Below are positions 35,846 to 44,484 of a stretch of 64,000 nucleotides of DNA, one piece after another. Numbering within the stretch: position 1 is the stretch's first letter; each line of letters opens with the position of its first letter. The notes under the pieces were generated by a model. That model saw only the letters and a program-made list of their open reading frames with translations. It was not told where the DNA came from and did no database searches. This DNA comes from JAKEFM01 sp035695825 (GTDB lineage: Bacteria; Planctomycetota; UBA1135; JAKEFM01): NCBI GenBank assembly GCA_035695825.1, contig DASRRH010000018.1:248001-312000 (forward strand), written 5' to 3'. The position numbers and the translations under genes were made by a program.

Positions 35846-36508
35846 ATGGTCCGGGTGCTCGTGACGGCGGGTCCCACTCGCGAGCCGCTCGACGACGTGC
35901 GGTTCCTCTCGAATCGCTCGAGCGGGCGGATGGGGTACGCGCTCGCGGCCGCGGCGCGCGCGGCCGGACATCGTGTAACTCTCGTGTCGGGGCCGACCTG
36001 TCTCCGACCGCCGGCCGGGGTACGGTTCGTGCAGGTCACCACGGCGGAGGAGATGCGGCGGGCGGTCCGGCGGGCTTTCCCCTTCGCGGATGCCGTGCTA
36101 ATGTGCGCGGCCGTCGCCGACTGGCGATCCGCGAAACGGCTCCACGGGAAGATCCGGCGGGAGACGACGCCGAAGCCCATTCTCCGGCTCGTCCCGAACC
36201 CGGACATCCTCGCGGAGCTCGGGCGGCGCAAGGGAAGGCGCGCGCTCGTGGGGTTCGCGCTCGAGCCGGGGACGGCCTTCGGAGCCCGGGGACCCATGGC
36301 GGGGCGGTTGGGCCTCGCCGAGAAGAGCGCCCGGCGGAAACTCCGCCGGAAGAATCTCGACTGGATCGTGCTCAACGGTCCCGAGGCCCTCGAGGGCGAC
36401 CGCGCTTCCGCCGCCGCGATCGCGCGCGACGGGCGGGTGGTCGTCTTCCGCGATCGCCGCAAGTCGGCGCTCGCGCGGGCCCTCGTCGGCCTCGTCGTCG
36501 GGAAGTAG
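35846..36508 (+). CDS. coaB: Phosphopantothenate-cysteine ligase (CoaB part)
   Basis: CTP-dependent joining of phosphopantothenate and cysteine in coenzyme A synthesis, cytosolic. The 220 residues begin VLVTAGPTREPLDDVRF with LSNRSSGRMGYALA, the CoaB nucleotide-binding signature, and contain AAVADWR and the KPILRLVPNPDIL region. Together with the upstream coaC it adds up to about 404 residues, the usual size of a fused CoaBC. No good ribosome-binding site is seen before the ATG. Confidence 0.92.
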   Translation: MVRVLVTAGPTREPLDDVRFLSNRSSGRMGYALAAAARAAGHRVTLVSGPTCLRPPAGVRFVQVTTAEEMRRAVRRAFPFADAVLMCAAVADWRSAKRLHGKIRRETTPKPILRLVPNPDILAELGRRKGRRALVGFALEPGTAFGARGPMAGRLGLAEKSARRKLRRKNLDWIVLNGPEALEGDRASAAAIARDGRVVVFRDRRKSALARALVGLVVGK

Positions 36509-36514
36509 GGGACC

Positions 36515-39019
36515 CTGACCGCCACCACCGCCCGCGTCCGCGCGGCGCTTCGCCGGGCCGACGGCGCCGCCGCCCGACTCGAAGACAAGCTCCGCGAGAT
36601 CGGAGGGCTCGGCCTCCTCGCGCTCGGGCTCTTCCTCCTGGTCGCCGTCTGGACCTTCCGCTTCGAGTACGCGGGCGCCGGCGCGGGTCCGGGCGTCTCG
36701 AACCTCTGCGGATTCGTCGGCCACCGGATCGCCCGGGGCTCGATCTACCTTTTCGGCTCGGCGGCCCTCGTCCTCTACGGCTGCCTCGCCGTCTGGGGCG
36801 TCCTCGTCCTGCTCCGCCGCAGCGTCGTCGGCTGGCTCTCGAAGGCGGTCGGGCTTCTCGTCTTCACCCTCGCCCTCTCCGTGCTCTTCGGGCACCTCCG
36901 CACCCTGGAGGAGTCGATGAGCCCGAGGCGGCCGATGGGATGGGCGGGGATCGTCGGCCACGCCATCGCGCCCGTCCTCGGCCAGGCCCTGGGGAACTTC
37001 GGGACCTACCTCTCGATCGCGCTCATCCTCGCCGTCTCGGCGCTGCTCGCGACCGACTTCGCCTTCTATCCGATCCTCGCCGTCCTGCTCGGGAGGGAAG
37101 GGACGAGCCTGGGGATCCGCGGGAGGGAGCGCCGGTCCCTCCTCGCGGCGGCCGTCGCTCCGGTCCGGGCCCTCGCGGGGCGGATCGCGGGCGCGCGCGC
37201 GCAGGGGAGGAGCTCCGACGCGAAGACGGAGACCCCGCCCGGCCGCGCGCTCGTGCTCTCGCCCGCGAGCGCTCGCACGACGGGCCCGAGGACGGAGAGA
37301 GCCGGGGAGACGAAGTCCCCGACTCCGGCGGGAGCCCGCCCCGGCGAGGAGGGTTCCGGCGCCAGGAGAGAGTCGGGCCCGGGGAAGGCGGAGCCGGCCG
37401 CGATCCGAGCGGCGTCGGTCCCCGAGCGCCCCCCGCGCACGCGCAAGCCCGATCCGGCGACGCTCCCTTTCCCGTTCAAGAGCCGTTTCGTCCTCCCTTC
37501 CCTCGATCTCCTCGACACGCCCGCCCGCGCGCGGGCATCCCTCGACGAGGAGATCGCGGCGAACGCGGGGACGATCGAACAGGCCCTCGCCTCCTTCCGG
37601 ATCGAGGCGCGGGTGGTGGCCGCGGAGGAGGGGCCGGTCGTCACCTTCTACGAGCTCGCGCTCGCCTCGGGAGTCAAGGTCTCGAGCCTCGCCTCCCTCG
37701 CCGACGACCTCGCGATCAAGCTCAAGGCGGGGTCCGTCCGCGTCGTCGCGCCGATCCCGGGGAAGTCGACGGTCGGTCTCGAGGTGCCGAACTCCGTGCG
37801 GCGGATCGTCCGCCTGCGCGAGCTGCTTGAGTCCGACCCCGACCGCGTCCGCACGGCCGCGCTCCCGCTCTTCCTCGCCCGGGACATCAGCGGGCGGACC
37901 GTCGTCGACGACCTGGCGGCGATGCCCCACCTCCTGGTCGCCGGGGCCACCGGGTCGGGCAAGTCCGTCTGCGTCAACGCGATCATCCTCTCGGTCCTGA
38001 TGACCCGGACCCCGGAGGAGTGCCGATTCATCCTGATCGACCCGAAGATGGTCGAGCTGCAGGCGTTCCGGGGACTCCCCCACCTCCTCTGCCCGGTCGT
38101 CACGAACATGCGCAAGGCCCCGGGCATCCTCGACTGGGCGTGCGTGCAGATGGACGAGCGCTACGACTTCCTCTCGCGCGCCGGCGTCAAGCACATCACG
38201 GACTGGAACGCCCTCGGCGAGAAGGAGCTGCGCGCCCGGCTCGGCGAGGGGTTCGACCCCGAGAAGAGCCCCGTTCGCCTCCCCTACGTCGTGATCGTCG
38301 TCGACGAGCTCGCCGATCTCATGCTCGTCGCGGCGAAGGAGGTCGAGACCTCGATCACGCGCCTCGCGCAGAAGTCGCGCGCGGTCGGGATCCACCTGGT
38401 GCTCGCGACGCAGCGCCCCTCGACGAACGTGATCACGGGACTCATCAAGGCCAACCTCCCGACGCGGGTCGCCTTCCAGGTCGCCGCGAAGGTCGACTCG
38501 CGCGTCGTCCTGGACGGGAACGGGGCGGAGAAGCTCCTCGGCCAGGGGGACATGCTCTACTCCCCGCCGCGCGCCTCGAGCCTCCTCCGCGCGCAGGGTG
38601 CGTTCGTCTCGGACGCGGAGGTCCGGCGCGTGACGGCCTTCCTCGCCGACCAGGGGGGGCCGGAGTTCTCCCCCGAGCTCGTCCAGGTACCGGCGGGGGG
38701 CGGGCCCCTGCAGGCGGGGACGGCCGGCGAGGAGGAGGAGTTCGAGGGTCCCGACCCCCTCTTCGACGAGGCCGTGCGGGTCGTCCTGGAGAGCCAGCGC
38801 GGCTCGGCCTCGCTCCTCCAGCGCGCTCTCGCGATCGGCTACACGCGCGCCTCGCGCTTGATCGACCGGATGGGCGAGGAGGGGATCGTCGGCAAGTTCG
38901 TCGGGAGCAAGGCCCGCGAGGTCCTCTTCTCCCCCGAGGAGTGGGAGGCGCGCCGCCGCGAGGGGGGGACCGGCGCCGCGGCGCCCGCCCCGGCCCCCGA
39001 GTCGGAGGCCTCCGAGTGA
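36515..39019 (+). CDS. ftsK: DNA translocase FtsK
   Basis: Septum-anchored DNA pump that clears chromosome ends and activates dimer resolution. Four N-terminal membrane helices lie at ~30-48, ~76-100, ~106-128 and ~159-182. A Pro/Ala-rich linker (~230-310) leads to alpha/beta motor domains with Walker A GATGSGKS (~478-485) and Walker B VIVVDELADLM (~592-602), and a winged-helix gamma domain at ~747-815. The first ATG/GTG/TTG in frame is GTG 36881, which would delete the first helices. In-frame coding with intact helices runs back to CTG 36515, six bases after the coaB stop and preceded by GGGGA. So CTG initiation is inferred; length is then 834. Confidence 0.93.
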   Translation: MTATTARVRAALRRADGAAARLEDKLREIGGLGLLALGLFLLVAVWTFRFEYAGAGAGPGVSNLCGFVGHRIARGSIYLFGSAALVLYGCLAVWGVLVLLRRSVVGWLSKAVGLLVFTLALSVLFGHLRTLEESMSPRRPMGWAGIVGHAIAPVLGQALGNFGTYLSIALILAVSALLATDFAFYPILAVLLGREGTSLGIRGRERRSLLAAAVAPVRALAGRIAGARAQGRSSDAKTETPPGRALVLSPASARTTGPRTERAGETKSPTPAGARPGEEGSGARRESGPGKAEPAAIRAASVPERPPRTRKPDPATLPFPFKSRFVLPSLDLLDTPARARASLDEEIAANAGTIEQALASFRIEARVVAAEEGPVVTFYELALASGVKVSSLASLADDLAIKLKAGSVRVVAPIPGKSTVGLEVPNSVRRIVRLRELLESDPDRVRTAALPLFLARDISGRTVVDDLAAMPHLLVAGATGSGKSVCVNAIILSVLMTRTPEECRFILIDPKMVELQAFRGLPHLLCPVVTNMRKAPGILDWACVQMDERYDFLSRAGVKHITDWNALGEKELRARLGEGFDPEKSPVRLPYVVIVVDELADLMLVAAKEVETSITRLAQKSRAVGIHLVLATQRPSTNVITGLIKANLPTRVAFQVAAKVDSRVVLDGNGAEKLLGQGDMLYSPPRASSLLRAQGAFVSDAEVRRVTAFLADQGGPEFSPELVQVPAGGGPLQAGTAGEEEEFEGPDPLFDEAVRVVLESQRGSASLLQRALAIGYTRASRLIDRMGEEGIVGKFVGSKAREVLFSPEEWEARRREGGTGAAAPAPAPESEASE

Positions 39020-39062
39020 GGACCCAAGGCGTCCCGGGCCGGATCGGGGAAAGGGGCCTGCG

Positions 39063-40439
39063 ATGAACGGCCTCGACGATGCCCGTGGGGTGCGCTCGGG
39101 AAGCGCCCTCTCCGCGGCCGCGCTCGGCGCGGTCGGCCTCGCCGGATTCGCCGCCGTCGGCCTCGTCTACCACCGCCTCCTCCGCGCCGGGGCGGACTTC
39201 GACTCGAACTTCCTCACCCTCGCCCTCGTCGACACGGAGGGAGCCCTCGGGTTTCTCCCCTCGCTCCTCCTCGCCGGGCTCGTCTTCCACCGGGGGGTCG
39301 CCACGTTCGTGAACGGGAGCCTGCGCGGAGGGGCCGCGAAGGCGACGGGCGTCGCGGGATCGGTCCTCTTCGTCGCCGCGTTCCTTGCGCTCGCCGAGGG
39401 GCCCGCGCAGGGGGGTCGGATCGGGGCGCGCATCGCCGAGGGGATCGTCCCTCTCGTCGGGAAGGCGGGCGGGATCGCTCTCTTCGGGGTTTCCGCCCTG
39501 CTCGCTTTCTGGCTCGCGACGGAGGGCTTCTCGGCACCCTTCCGCCCCTCGCGGACGGCGGCAGCGGCGTTCGGCGCGTCCGAATGGCTCTCGACGGGAC
39601 CGGACCGCGTGCGCCCCAAGCCGATGCCGACGGCGCTCCCCGTGAGGGCTCCAGGAGGAGAGCCCCCCGGCGCTCCGGTCGGGCCGACCGAACCCGCACG
39701 AGCTTCCGAGGACCCCAAGTGGAGGGGGAGCGGCGGTCGATACGGGGAGAGGAATGGATCGGGGGGTGAAACCGCGTCCCGGCTCCCGGCTACAGAGGAA
39801 AGGGTCGAGGCTCACGAAGATGCTGGAAACGACGCGCGCGCAGTTCGAGGCCGAGCCGGAGGGGGAGCGTTGCTCGCGGGGGGGGGATCCCCTCGACCTC
39901 CCGACGCGGGGGCGGACGGAGACCGACCCTTTCTGGCCGGCCCTGGCGGAGACCTTGCCGGAGGAGGAGGTCCTCTGGTCGATGTGGATCGGAGAGGAGC
40001 TCCCCCCGGCCCGGATGATGACCCCGGCGAGGAGCCGGACGACCACGAGCACGGCGAGACGGAGTCCCCCCGGGGAGAGGGGGAAGCCGGGCGGGTAACC
40101 CACGCGGGCGCGCCGGAGGAGGAGAAGAGCCCCGGAATCGGGGACGCCCCAGGGGAGCGAACCCTCGTCCTCGAGCCCGCGTCGCCTCGCGGGGGCGCCA
40201 CCGTGAGGGCGGAGGGATCCCCCCTCGGCGAGAGCGATCTCGTTCCCGCGGCCGCCGAGGCGATCTTCGAGGCGGGGCGGGCGTCGGTCACGATCCTCCA
40301 GAGCCGGCTCGGCGTCCCCTTCGCCCGGGCTTCCAGGCTCCTCGATCGGCTCGAGCAGCTCGGGCTGGTCGGTCCCTACCGGGGGGGGAGTGCGCGGGAT
40401 ATATTGCTCGCCCGCGCGGAGTGGGAGAGGCGGCCCTGA
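39063..40439 (+). CDS. Motorless FtsK-like membrane protein with gamma domain
   Basis: A 458-residue protein (as read in one frame). Four membrane helices (~18-40, ~60-80, ~90-110, ~130-152) resemble the FtsK N-terminus, a long polar linker follows, and a C-terminal winged helix lies at ~390-455. The last is very similar to FtsK gamma: AAEAIFEAGRASVTILQSRL, ARASRLLDRLEQLGLVG, SARDILLA. No Walker motifs or ATPase domain are present. It lies 43 bases after ftsK. Between about 39820 and 40003 the wobble-position GC favours the next frame rather than this one. So the linker may be read in another frame, through slippage or sequence errors near C6 runs at 39663 and 40002. Inferred role: DNA-binding partner of FtsK. 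Confidence 0.7.
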   Translation: MNGLDDARGVRSGSALSAAALGAVGLAGFAAVGLVYHRLLRAGADFDSNFLTLALVDTEGALGFLPSLLLAGLVFHRGVATFVNGSLRGGAAKATGVAGSVLFVAAFLALAEGPAQGGRIGARIAEGIVPLVGKAGGIALFGVSALLAFWLATEGFSAPFRPSRTAAAAFGASEWLSTGPDRVRPKPMPTALPVRAPGGEPPGAPVGPTEPARASEDPKWRGSGGRYGERNGSGGETASRLPATEERVEAHEDAGNDARAVRGRAGGGALLAGGGSPRPPDAGADGDRPFLAGPGGDLAGGGGPLVDVDRRGAPPGPDDDPGEEPDDHEHGETESPRGEGEAGRVTHAGAPEEEKSPGIGDAPGERTLVLEPASPRGGATVRAEGSPLGESDLVPAAAEAIFEAGRASVTILQSRLGVPFARASRLLDRLEQLGLVGPYRGGSARDILLARAEWERRP

Positions 40440-40578
40440 TGGGCGGGATCGGGGGGCGGGATCGGGTTCCGCCCGCGGCCCTCTCGAGGACCCGGCCGGG
40501 CCGCACCCGCTTTCCGTTCGCCCGAGCCCCGCGCCCCGGGGGCCGGCGCGGCAGTCCCCCAGGGGGCAGGGATCGAAA

Positions 40579-41937
40579 GTGCGGCGCGCGTCCACCCGAC
40601 CCACCCGAGTCTCCCTCGTCCACCTCGGGTGCGCGAGAAACCAGGTCGACTCCGAGGTGATCCTCGGGCGGCTCGCGGAGGCGGGCTGCGTCCCTTGTTC
40701 GGACCTCGACCAGGCGGAGGTGGCCGTCGTGAACACCTGCGCCTTCATCGGGCCGGCGAGGGAGGAGTCGCGCGCGGCCATCCGCGGCCTTCTCGACCGG
40801 AAGAAGCGAGGTCGGCTGCGCGCCGTCGTGGTCGCCGGGTGCCTCGCGCAGCGATACGGCGAGGCGCTCGCCGCGGAGTTCCCCGAGGTCGACGCGGTCG
40901 TCCCCCTCTCCGACTACGCCGAGATCGCCGGGCTCGTCCGCCGCGTCGTCGCCGGTCGGCCGGGCCCGCGTTTCGCGGCTGCGGGAGGGCCGAAGGGGGC
41001 GCGCTCGGACCGCGTGCGTCTCTTGACGACCCCTCCCTCCTACGCCTACCTCCGCCTGTCGGAGGGGTGCGACCACGCGTGCGCCTTCTGCGCGATCCCC
41101 GGGATGCGGGGGCGGATGAGGAGCAAGCCGCTCGAGACGATCGCCGAAGAGGCGTGCGACCTCACCTCGCTCGGGGTGCGCGAGCTCGTCCTCGTCGCGG
41201 AGGACTCGACCGGGTACGGGCGCGACCTCTACGGGCGACCACGCCTCGCCGAGGCGATCGTGGCGGCCGCGGCCGCTCCGGGGGTCGCCTGGGTCCGCGT
41301 CCTCTACGCGTATCCGAACGCGTTCCCCTGGGAGGTCGCGCGGACGATCCGCGAGCACCCGCGGGTCGTCGAGTACCTCGACATCCCGATCCAGCACATC
41401 GCCGACGGGGTCCTCCGGCGCATGCGGCGGGCCTCCTCGGGCGCGCAGGTGCGCCGGATCCTCGAGCGGCTGCGCGCGGAGGTGCCGGGGATCGCGCTCC
41501 GGACGACCCTCCTCCTCGGCTTCCCGGGCGAGACGGAGGAGGAGTTCGAGGAACTTCTCGCTTTCGTGCGGGCGTTCCGGTTCGAGCGCCTCGGCGCCTT
41601 CGTCTATTCCCACGAGGAGGGGACGTCCGCGTTCGAGCTGCCGCACGACGTCCCCCCCGAGACGGCGCAGCGGCGATGCGAGGCGGTATTGCGGGCCCAG
41701 GGCGAAATCCACGCGGAGCGCAACCGCTCCCTCGTCGGTTCCGAGGTCGAAGTCCTGGTCGACGGGCAGGACGCCTCCGGCGTCTGGGTCGGACGGACCC
41801 GGGCGGACGCGCCGGAGGTCGACGGGACCGTGCGCCTCCGGGGGAACGGCGTGCGGGCGGGGGACCTCGTGCGCGCACGGGTCCTCGGCGTGGAGGGGGA
41901 GGGGTACGACCTCGTCGGGGAGGTTCCGGCCGCGTGA
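40579..41937 (+). CDS. rimO: Ribosomal protein uS12 methylthiotransferase RimO
   Basis: Radical-SAM methylthiotransferase that modifies an aspartate of ribosomal protein S12, cytosolic with two Fe-S clusters. The N-terminal MTTase domain carries three cluster cysteines (LGCARNQ, NTCAFI, AGCLAQRY). The radical-SAM motif is CDHACAFC, and a C-terminal TRAM-like domain (~385-450) is present. The GTG at 40579 is preceded by AGGGGGCAGGG. DIPIQHI and TTLLLGFPGETEEEF are family hallmarks. The 139 bases between the FtsK-like gene and this start show no feature. The stop overlaps pgsA (GTGA). Confidence 0.95.
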   Translation: MRRASTRPTRVSLVHLGCARNQVDSEVILGRLAEAGCVPCSDLDQAEVAVVNTCAFIGPAREESRAAIRGLLDRKKRGRLRAVVVAGCLAQRYGEALAAEFPEVDAVVPLSDYAEIAGLVRRVVAGRPGPRFAAAGGPKGARSDRVRLLTTPPSYAYLRLSEGCDHACAFCAIPGMRGRMRSKPLETIAEEACDLTSLGVRELVLVAEDSTGYGRDLYGRPRLAEAIVAAAAAPGVAWVRVLYAYPNAFPWEVARTIREHPRVVEYLDIPIQHIADGVLRRMRRASSGAQVRRILERLRAEVPGIALRTTLLLGFPGETEEEFEELLAFVRAFRFERLGAFVYSHEEGTSAFELPHDVPPETAQRRCEAVLRAQGEIHAERNRSLVGSEVEVLVDGQDASGVWVGRTRADAPEVDGTVRLRGNGVRAGDLVRARVLGVEGEGYDLVGEVPAA

Positions 41938-42581
41938 CCCTCGCGGGGGAGCGCGCCGGCGCGACCCCGGCGCGGACGCAAGGGCGCCTCGACACTCTGG
42001 CGAACCGCGTCACGGCCGGACGGTTCGTCCTCGCCTGCGTCCTCTTCTATTTCCTCGAGCGCCTCTCCGCGCTCGAGCCGGCCGAGGCGGCCCGGACGGC
42101 GGGGATCGCCTGGGTCCTGTTCGTCGTGGCCGCGGCGACCGACGTCCTCGACGGCTGGCTCGCGCGGCGGCGCGGGGAAGCGACGACGCTCGGGCGCATC
42201 GCCGACCCGGTCGTCGACAAGGTCCTCGTGTGCGGCTCCTTCGCCTTCCTCGCGGTGGCCCCGGCGACGAGGGTCTTCGTGCCCCCCTGGATCGTCGTCG
42301 TCGTCCTCGCCCGGGAGTTCCTCGTCACGACGCTGCGCGGCTTCGTCGAGTCGAGGGGGACCCCCTTCCCCGCGGACCGGGCGGGGAAGATGAAGATGGG
42401 CGTCCAGTGCTTCGCGATCGGCGCCGTGCTCTTCCATCCCTTCACTCCCGGGCCCTATGCCCCGGCCGTCGCCTGGATCGCGCGGGCGGCGGTGCTCGCC
42501 GCGGTCGCGCTCACGATCTACTCGGCGGGCTCCTACCTCTGGAAGGCGCGATCCTGCTTCGCCAGTGAAGGACCGCCTTAA
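41934..42581 (+). CDS. pgsA: CDP-diacylglycerol-glycerol-3-phosphate 3-phosphatidyltransferase
   Basis: Makes phosphatidylglycerol phosphate from CDP-diacylglycerol and glycerol-3-phosphate at the inner membrane. The 215 residues include five to six helices and the CDP-alcohol phosphotransferase motif DVLDGWLARRRGEAT...GRIADPVVDK. The GTG start lies in the rimO stop. The 3' end overlaps pgpA by 17 bases, so the two consecutive steps of phosphatidylglycerol synthesis are encoded together. Confidence 0.93.
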   Translation: MTLAGERAGATPARTQGRLDTLANRVTAGRFVLACVLFYFLERLSALEPAEAARTAGIAWVLFVVAAATDVLDGWLARRRGEATTLGRIADPVVDKVLVCGSFAFLAVAPATRVFVPPWIVVVVLAREFLVTTLRGFVESRGTPFPADRAGKMKMGVQCFAIGAVLFHPFTPGPYAPAVAWIARAAVLAAVALTIYSAGSYLWKARSCFASEGPP

Positions 42582-43032
42582 GGTCCTCGCGATCTCCTGC
42601 CTGGGCCTCGGACTGTCCCCCGTTGCGCCGGGCACGGTCGGGACCCTCGGGGGCGTCGGGTTGGCGCTTCTCCTCCCCTCCGACCGCTTCCTCCCCTCCG
42701 CGCTCGCCGCTCTCCTCGTGGTGTCGGCCCTCAGCGTGGCGCTCGGCCCCTGGGCGGAGCGACACTTCGGCGTGAAGGACCCCCCCGCGTTCGTCCTCGA
42801 CGAGGTGGCGGGGTTCCTGATCACGATCCTCCACCCCTCGGCGCCGACCCCGGCGCGCCTCGCGCTCGGCTTCGTCCTCTTCCGCGTCCTCGACGTCGTG
42901 AAACCCCCGCCCGCCCGACGCCTCGAGTCGCTCCCGGCCGGGTGGGGCGTCCTCCTCGACGACGCCGCCTGCGGCGTCTACGGCCTCGCCCTCCTCTCGG
43001 GGGCGCGGGCCGCCGGAGCGTCCTTCGCGTGA
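42565..43032 (+). CDS. pgpA: Phosphatidylglycerophosphatase A
   Basis: Dephosphorylates phosphatidylglycerol phosphate to phosphatidylglycerol, inner membrane. The 155 residues show LGLSPVAPGTVGTL, the catalytic DEVAG block, VLFRVLDVVKPPPARRLE and DDAACGVYG, all conserved in PgpA. The GTG at 42565 is chosen because the protein then starts at the family N-terminus. An earlier in-frame ATG (42457) would add a basic, low-complexity leader out of pgsA. Follows PgsA in the pathway and overlaps it. Confidence 0.92.
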   Translation: MKDRLKVLAISCLGLGLSPVAPGTVGTLGGVGLALLLPSDRFLPSALAALLVVSALSVALGPWAERHFGVKDPPAFVLDEVAGFLITILHPSAPTPARLALGFVLFRVLDVVKPPPARRLESLPAGWGVLLDDAACGVYGLALLSGARAAGASFA

Positions 43033-44474
43033 ACCCCGAGGGGAAGCCCGCTCGGGAGGAGCGCCCGCGAGAGAGGGAGCACCTCCGGGGGCGGCCCGAG
43101 CCCGGCGCCGGGCCGGGAATGAGCCTCGCGACCCAGTTCGCCCTCACGGTGAGCGTCGCGGTCGGGGTCGTGATGGTCCTCGGCGCGCTCCTCCTCTACT
43201 CGCTCGTCAAACAGGCGATGATCCAGGAGTTCAAGTCGGCGGGGCTGACGGCCGTGAGGACGGGGGCGCTCACGAGCGTCTCCTTCCGGGAGATCGGCGA
43301 GGCCGAGCGGGTGGGGGAGACCCTCGTCCAGCCCGTCGAGTTCACCTCCGAAGGGCGGACCTACCGCGGCCACCTCTATCGCCGCCCCAAGCTCCTCGAT
43401 TCGGATCGGAAGAGGGTCCTCGAATGGTCGGAGGTCTTCCTGTCGGACGAGCACACGAGCAACGTCCAGACGATGCTCCTCTCCCTCTTCGTGGGCGTGA
43501 CCTTCGTCCTCGTCTTCGTCGCGGTCGTCGTCGCCTTCCAGGCCGCGAAGCGCGGCGTCGCCCCGATGCAGGGGCTGATCGAGGACATCGGGCTCATCTC
43601 CCACGGGCGGCTCGACCACCCGATCCGCCTCCGCGGCGGGGGGGAAGTGGGACTCCTCACCCGCGCGGTCGATCGGATGATCCACGGGCTGCGGGAGGCG
43701 AGGGAGGCGGAGCGCAGCCTCGAGCGGCGCGAGCACGACCTCAAGGTCGCGGCCGAGGTCCGGGAGAGCCTGCTCCCGAAGAAGCTCCCCCCGGTTCCCG
43801 GCTACGAGATCGCGGGCGCCTACCGGCCCGCGGAAGAGGCGGGAGGAGACCTCTACGACCTGCTCGATCTTCCGGGCGGGCGCGTCGGCCTCCTCGTGGC
43901 CGAGGTCTCGGGGAAGGGAGTCACCGCGGCGCTCCTGATGACCATGACGCGCACCTGCCTGCGCGCGGAGGCGCTGCGCGCCGCCGGTCCGAGGGAGGCG
44001 CTGATCGCCGCCAACCGCTCCCTCGCCCCCGACATGCGCCGCGGGCTCTTCGTCTCCGTTCTCTACGCGGTCCTCGACCCCCCCTCGGGGTCGCTCCGCG
44101 TGGCGAACGCGGGGCACAAGGTTCCCCTCCTCCGCTTCGCCGCGGCGGAGGGGACGCTCCGGGCCGTCCACTCCGAGGGGATCGCGCTCGGCTTCGACCC
44201 CGGTCCCGTCTTCGAGCGCACGATCGCCGAGGTCGAGGTCCCCCTCGCCCTCGGGGACCGCGCCGTCCTCCTCACGGGCGGGGCGTTCCTCGTCCGGAAC
44301 CCGGAGGGGACCGAGATCGGGGAAAGGGGGGTCTACGCATCGGTCAAGCGGGAGGCGGCGAAGGAGACCGACGCGTTCGTCCATCTCGTCCTCGGCGCCC
44401 TCGAGCATCACGCGGCGGGCGCCCCGTTCCCCTCCGACGCCGTCCTCGCCACGGTGCGACGGCTTCCCTCCTGA
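43029..44474 (+). CDS. HAMP-SpoIIE/PP2C-type membrane phosphatase-like protein
   Basis: A 481-residue membrane protein. Helix 1 (~38-58), an extracytoplasmic sensor region (~60-145) and helix 2 (~150-172) are followed by HAMP (~175-230) and a PP2C SpoIIE/RsbU domain (~250-480). GGDLYDLL is intact. The second metal motif reads AEVSGKG instead of (G/A)DVSGKG, and the late TDG motif reads TGG. ANAGHKVPLL is kept. Loss of two metal-site Asp residues suggests low or altered activity, perhaps a regulatory pseudophosphatase. The GTG at 43029 overlaps the pgpA stop; an ATG at 43119 is an alternative start. Confidence 0.85.
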   Translation: MNPEGKPAREERPREREHLRGRPEPGAGPGMSLATQFALTVSVAVGVVMVLGALLLYSLVKQAMIQEFKSAGLTAVRTGALTSVSFREIGEAERVGETLVQPVEFTSEGRTYRGHLYRRPKLLDSDRKRVLEWSEVFLSDEHTSNVQTMLLSLFVGVTFVLVFVAVVVAFQAAKRGVAPMQGLIEDIGLISHGRLDHPIRLRGGGEVGLLTRAVDRMIHGLREAREAERSLERREHDLKVAAEVRESLLPKKLPPVPGYEIAGAYRPAEEAGGDLYDLLDLPGGRVGLLVAEVSGKGVTAALLMTMTRTCLRAEALRAAGPREALIAANRSLAPDMRRGLFVSVLYAVLDPPSGSLRVANAGHKVPLLRFAAAEGTLRAVHSEGIALGFDPGPVFERTIAEVEVPLALGDRAVLLTGGAFLVRNPEGTEIGERGVYASVKREAAKETDAFVHLVLGALEHHAAGAPFPSDAVLATVRRLPS

Positions 44475-44484
44475 CGGGGGTTCC

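Noticed and set aside
35603..35971. Minus-strand gene between coaC and coaB
   Set aside because: Runs into the coaB coding region antisense, with no start site or recognisable family.
36881..39019. ftsK starting at GTG 36881
   Set aside because: Would remove the first membrane helices, which are coded intact just upstream in the same frame.
39754..40098. Separate 114-residue gene inside the FtsK-like gene
   Set aside because: No start context and both ends lie within the larger gene; better explained as the linker read in another frame.
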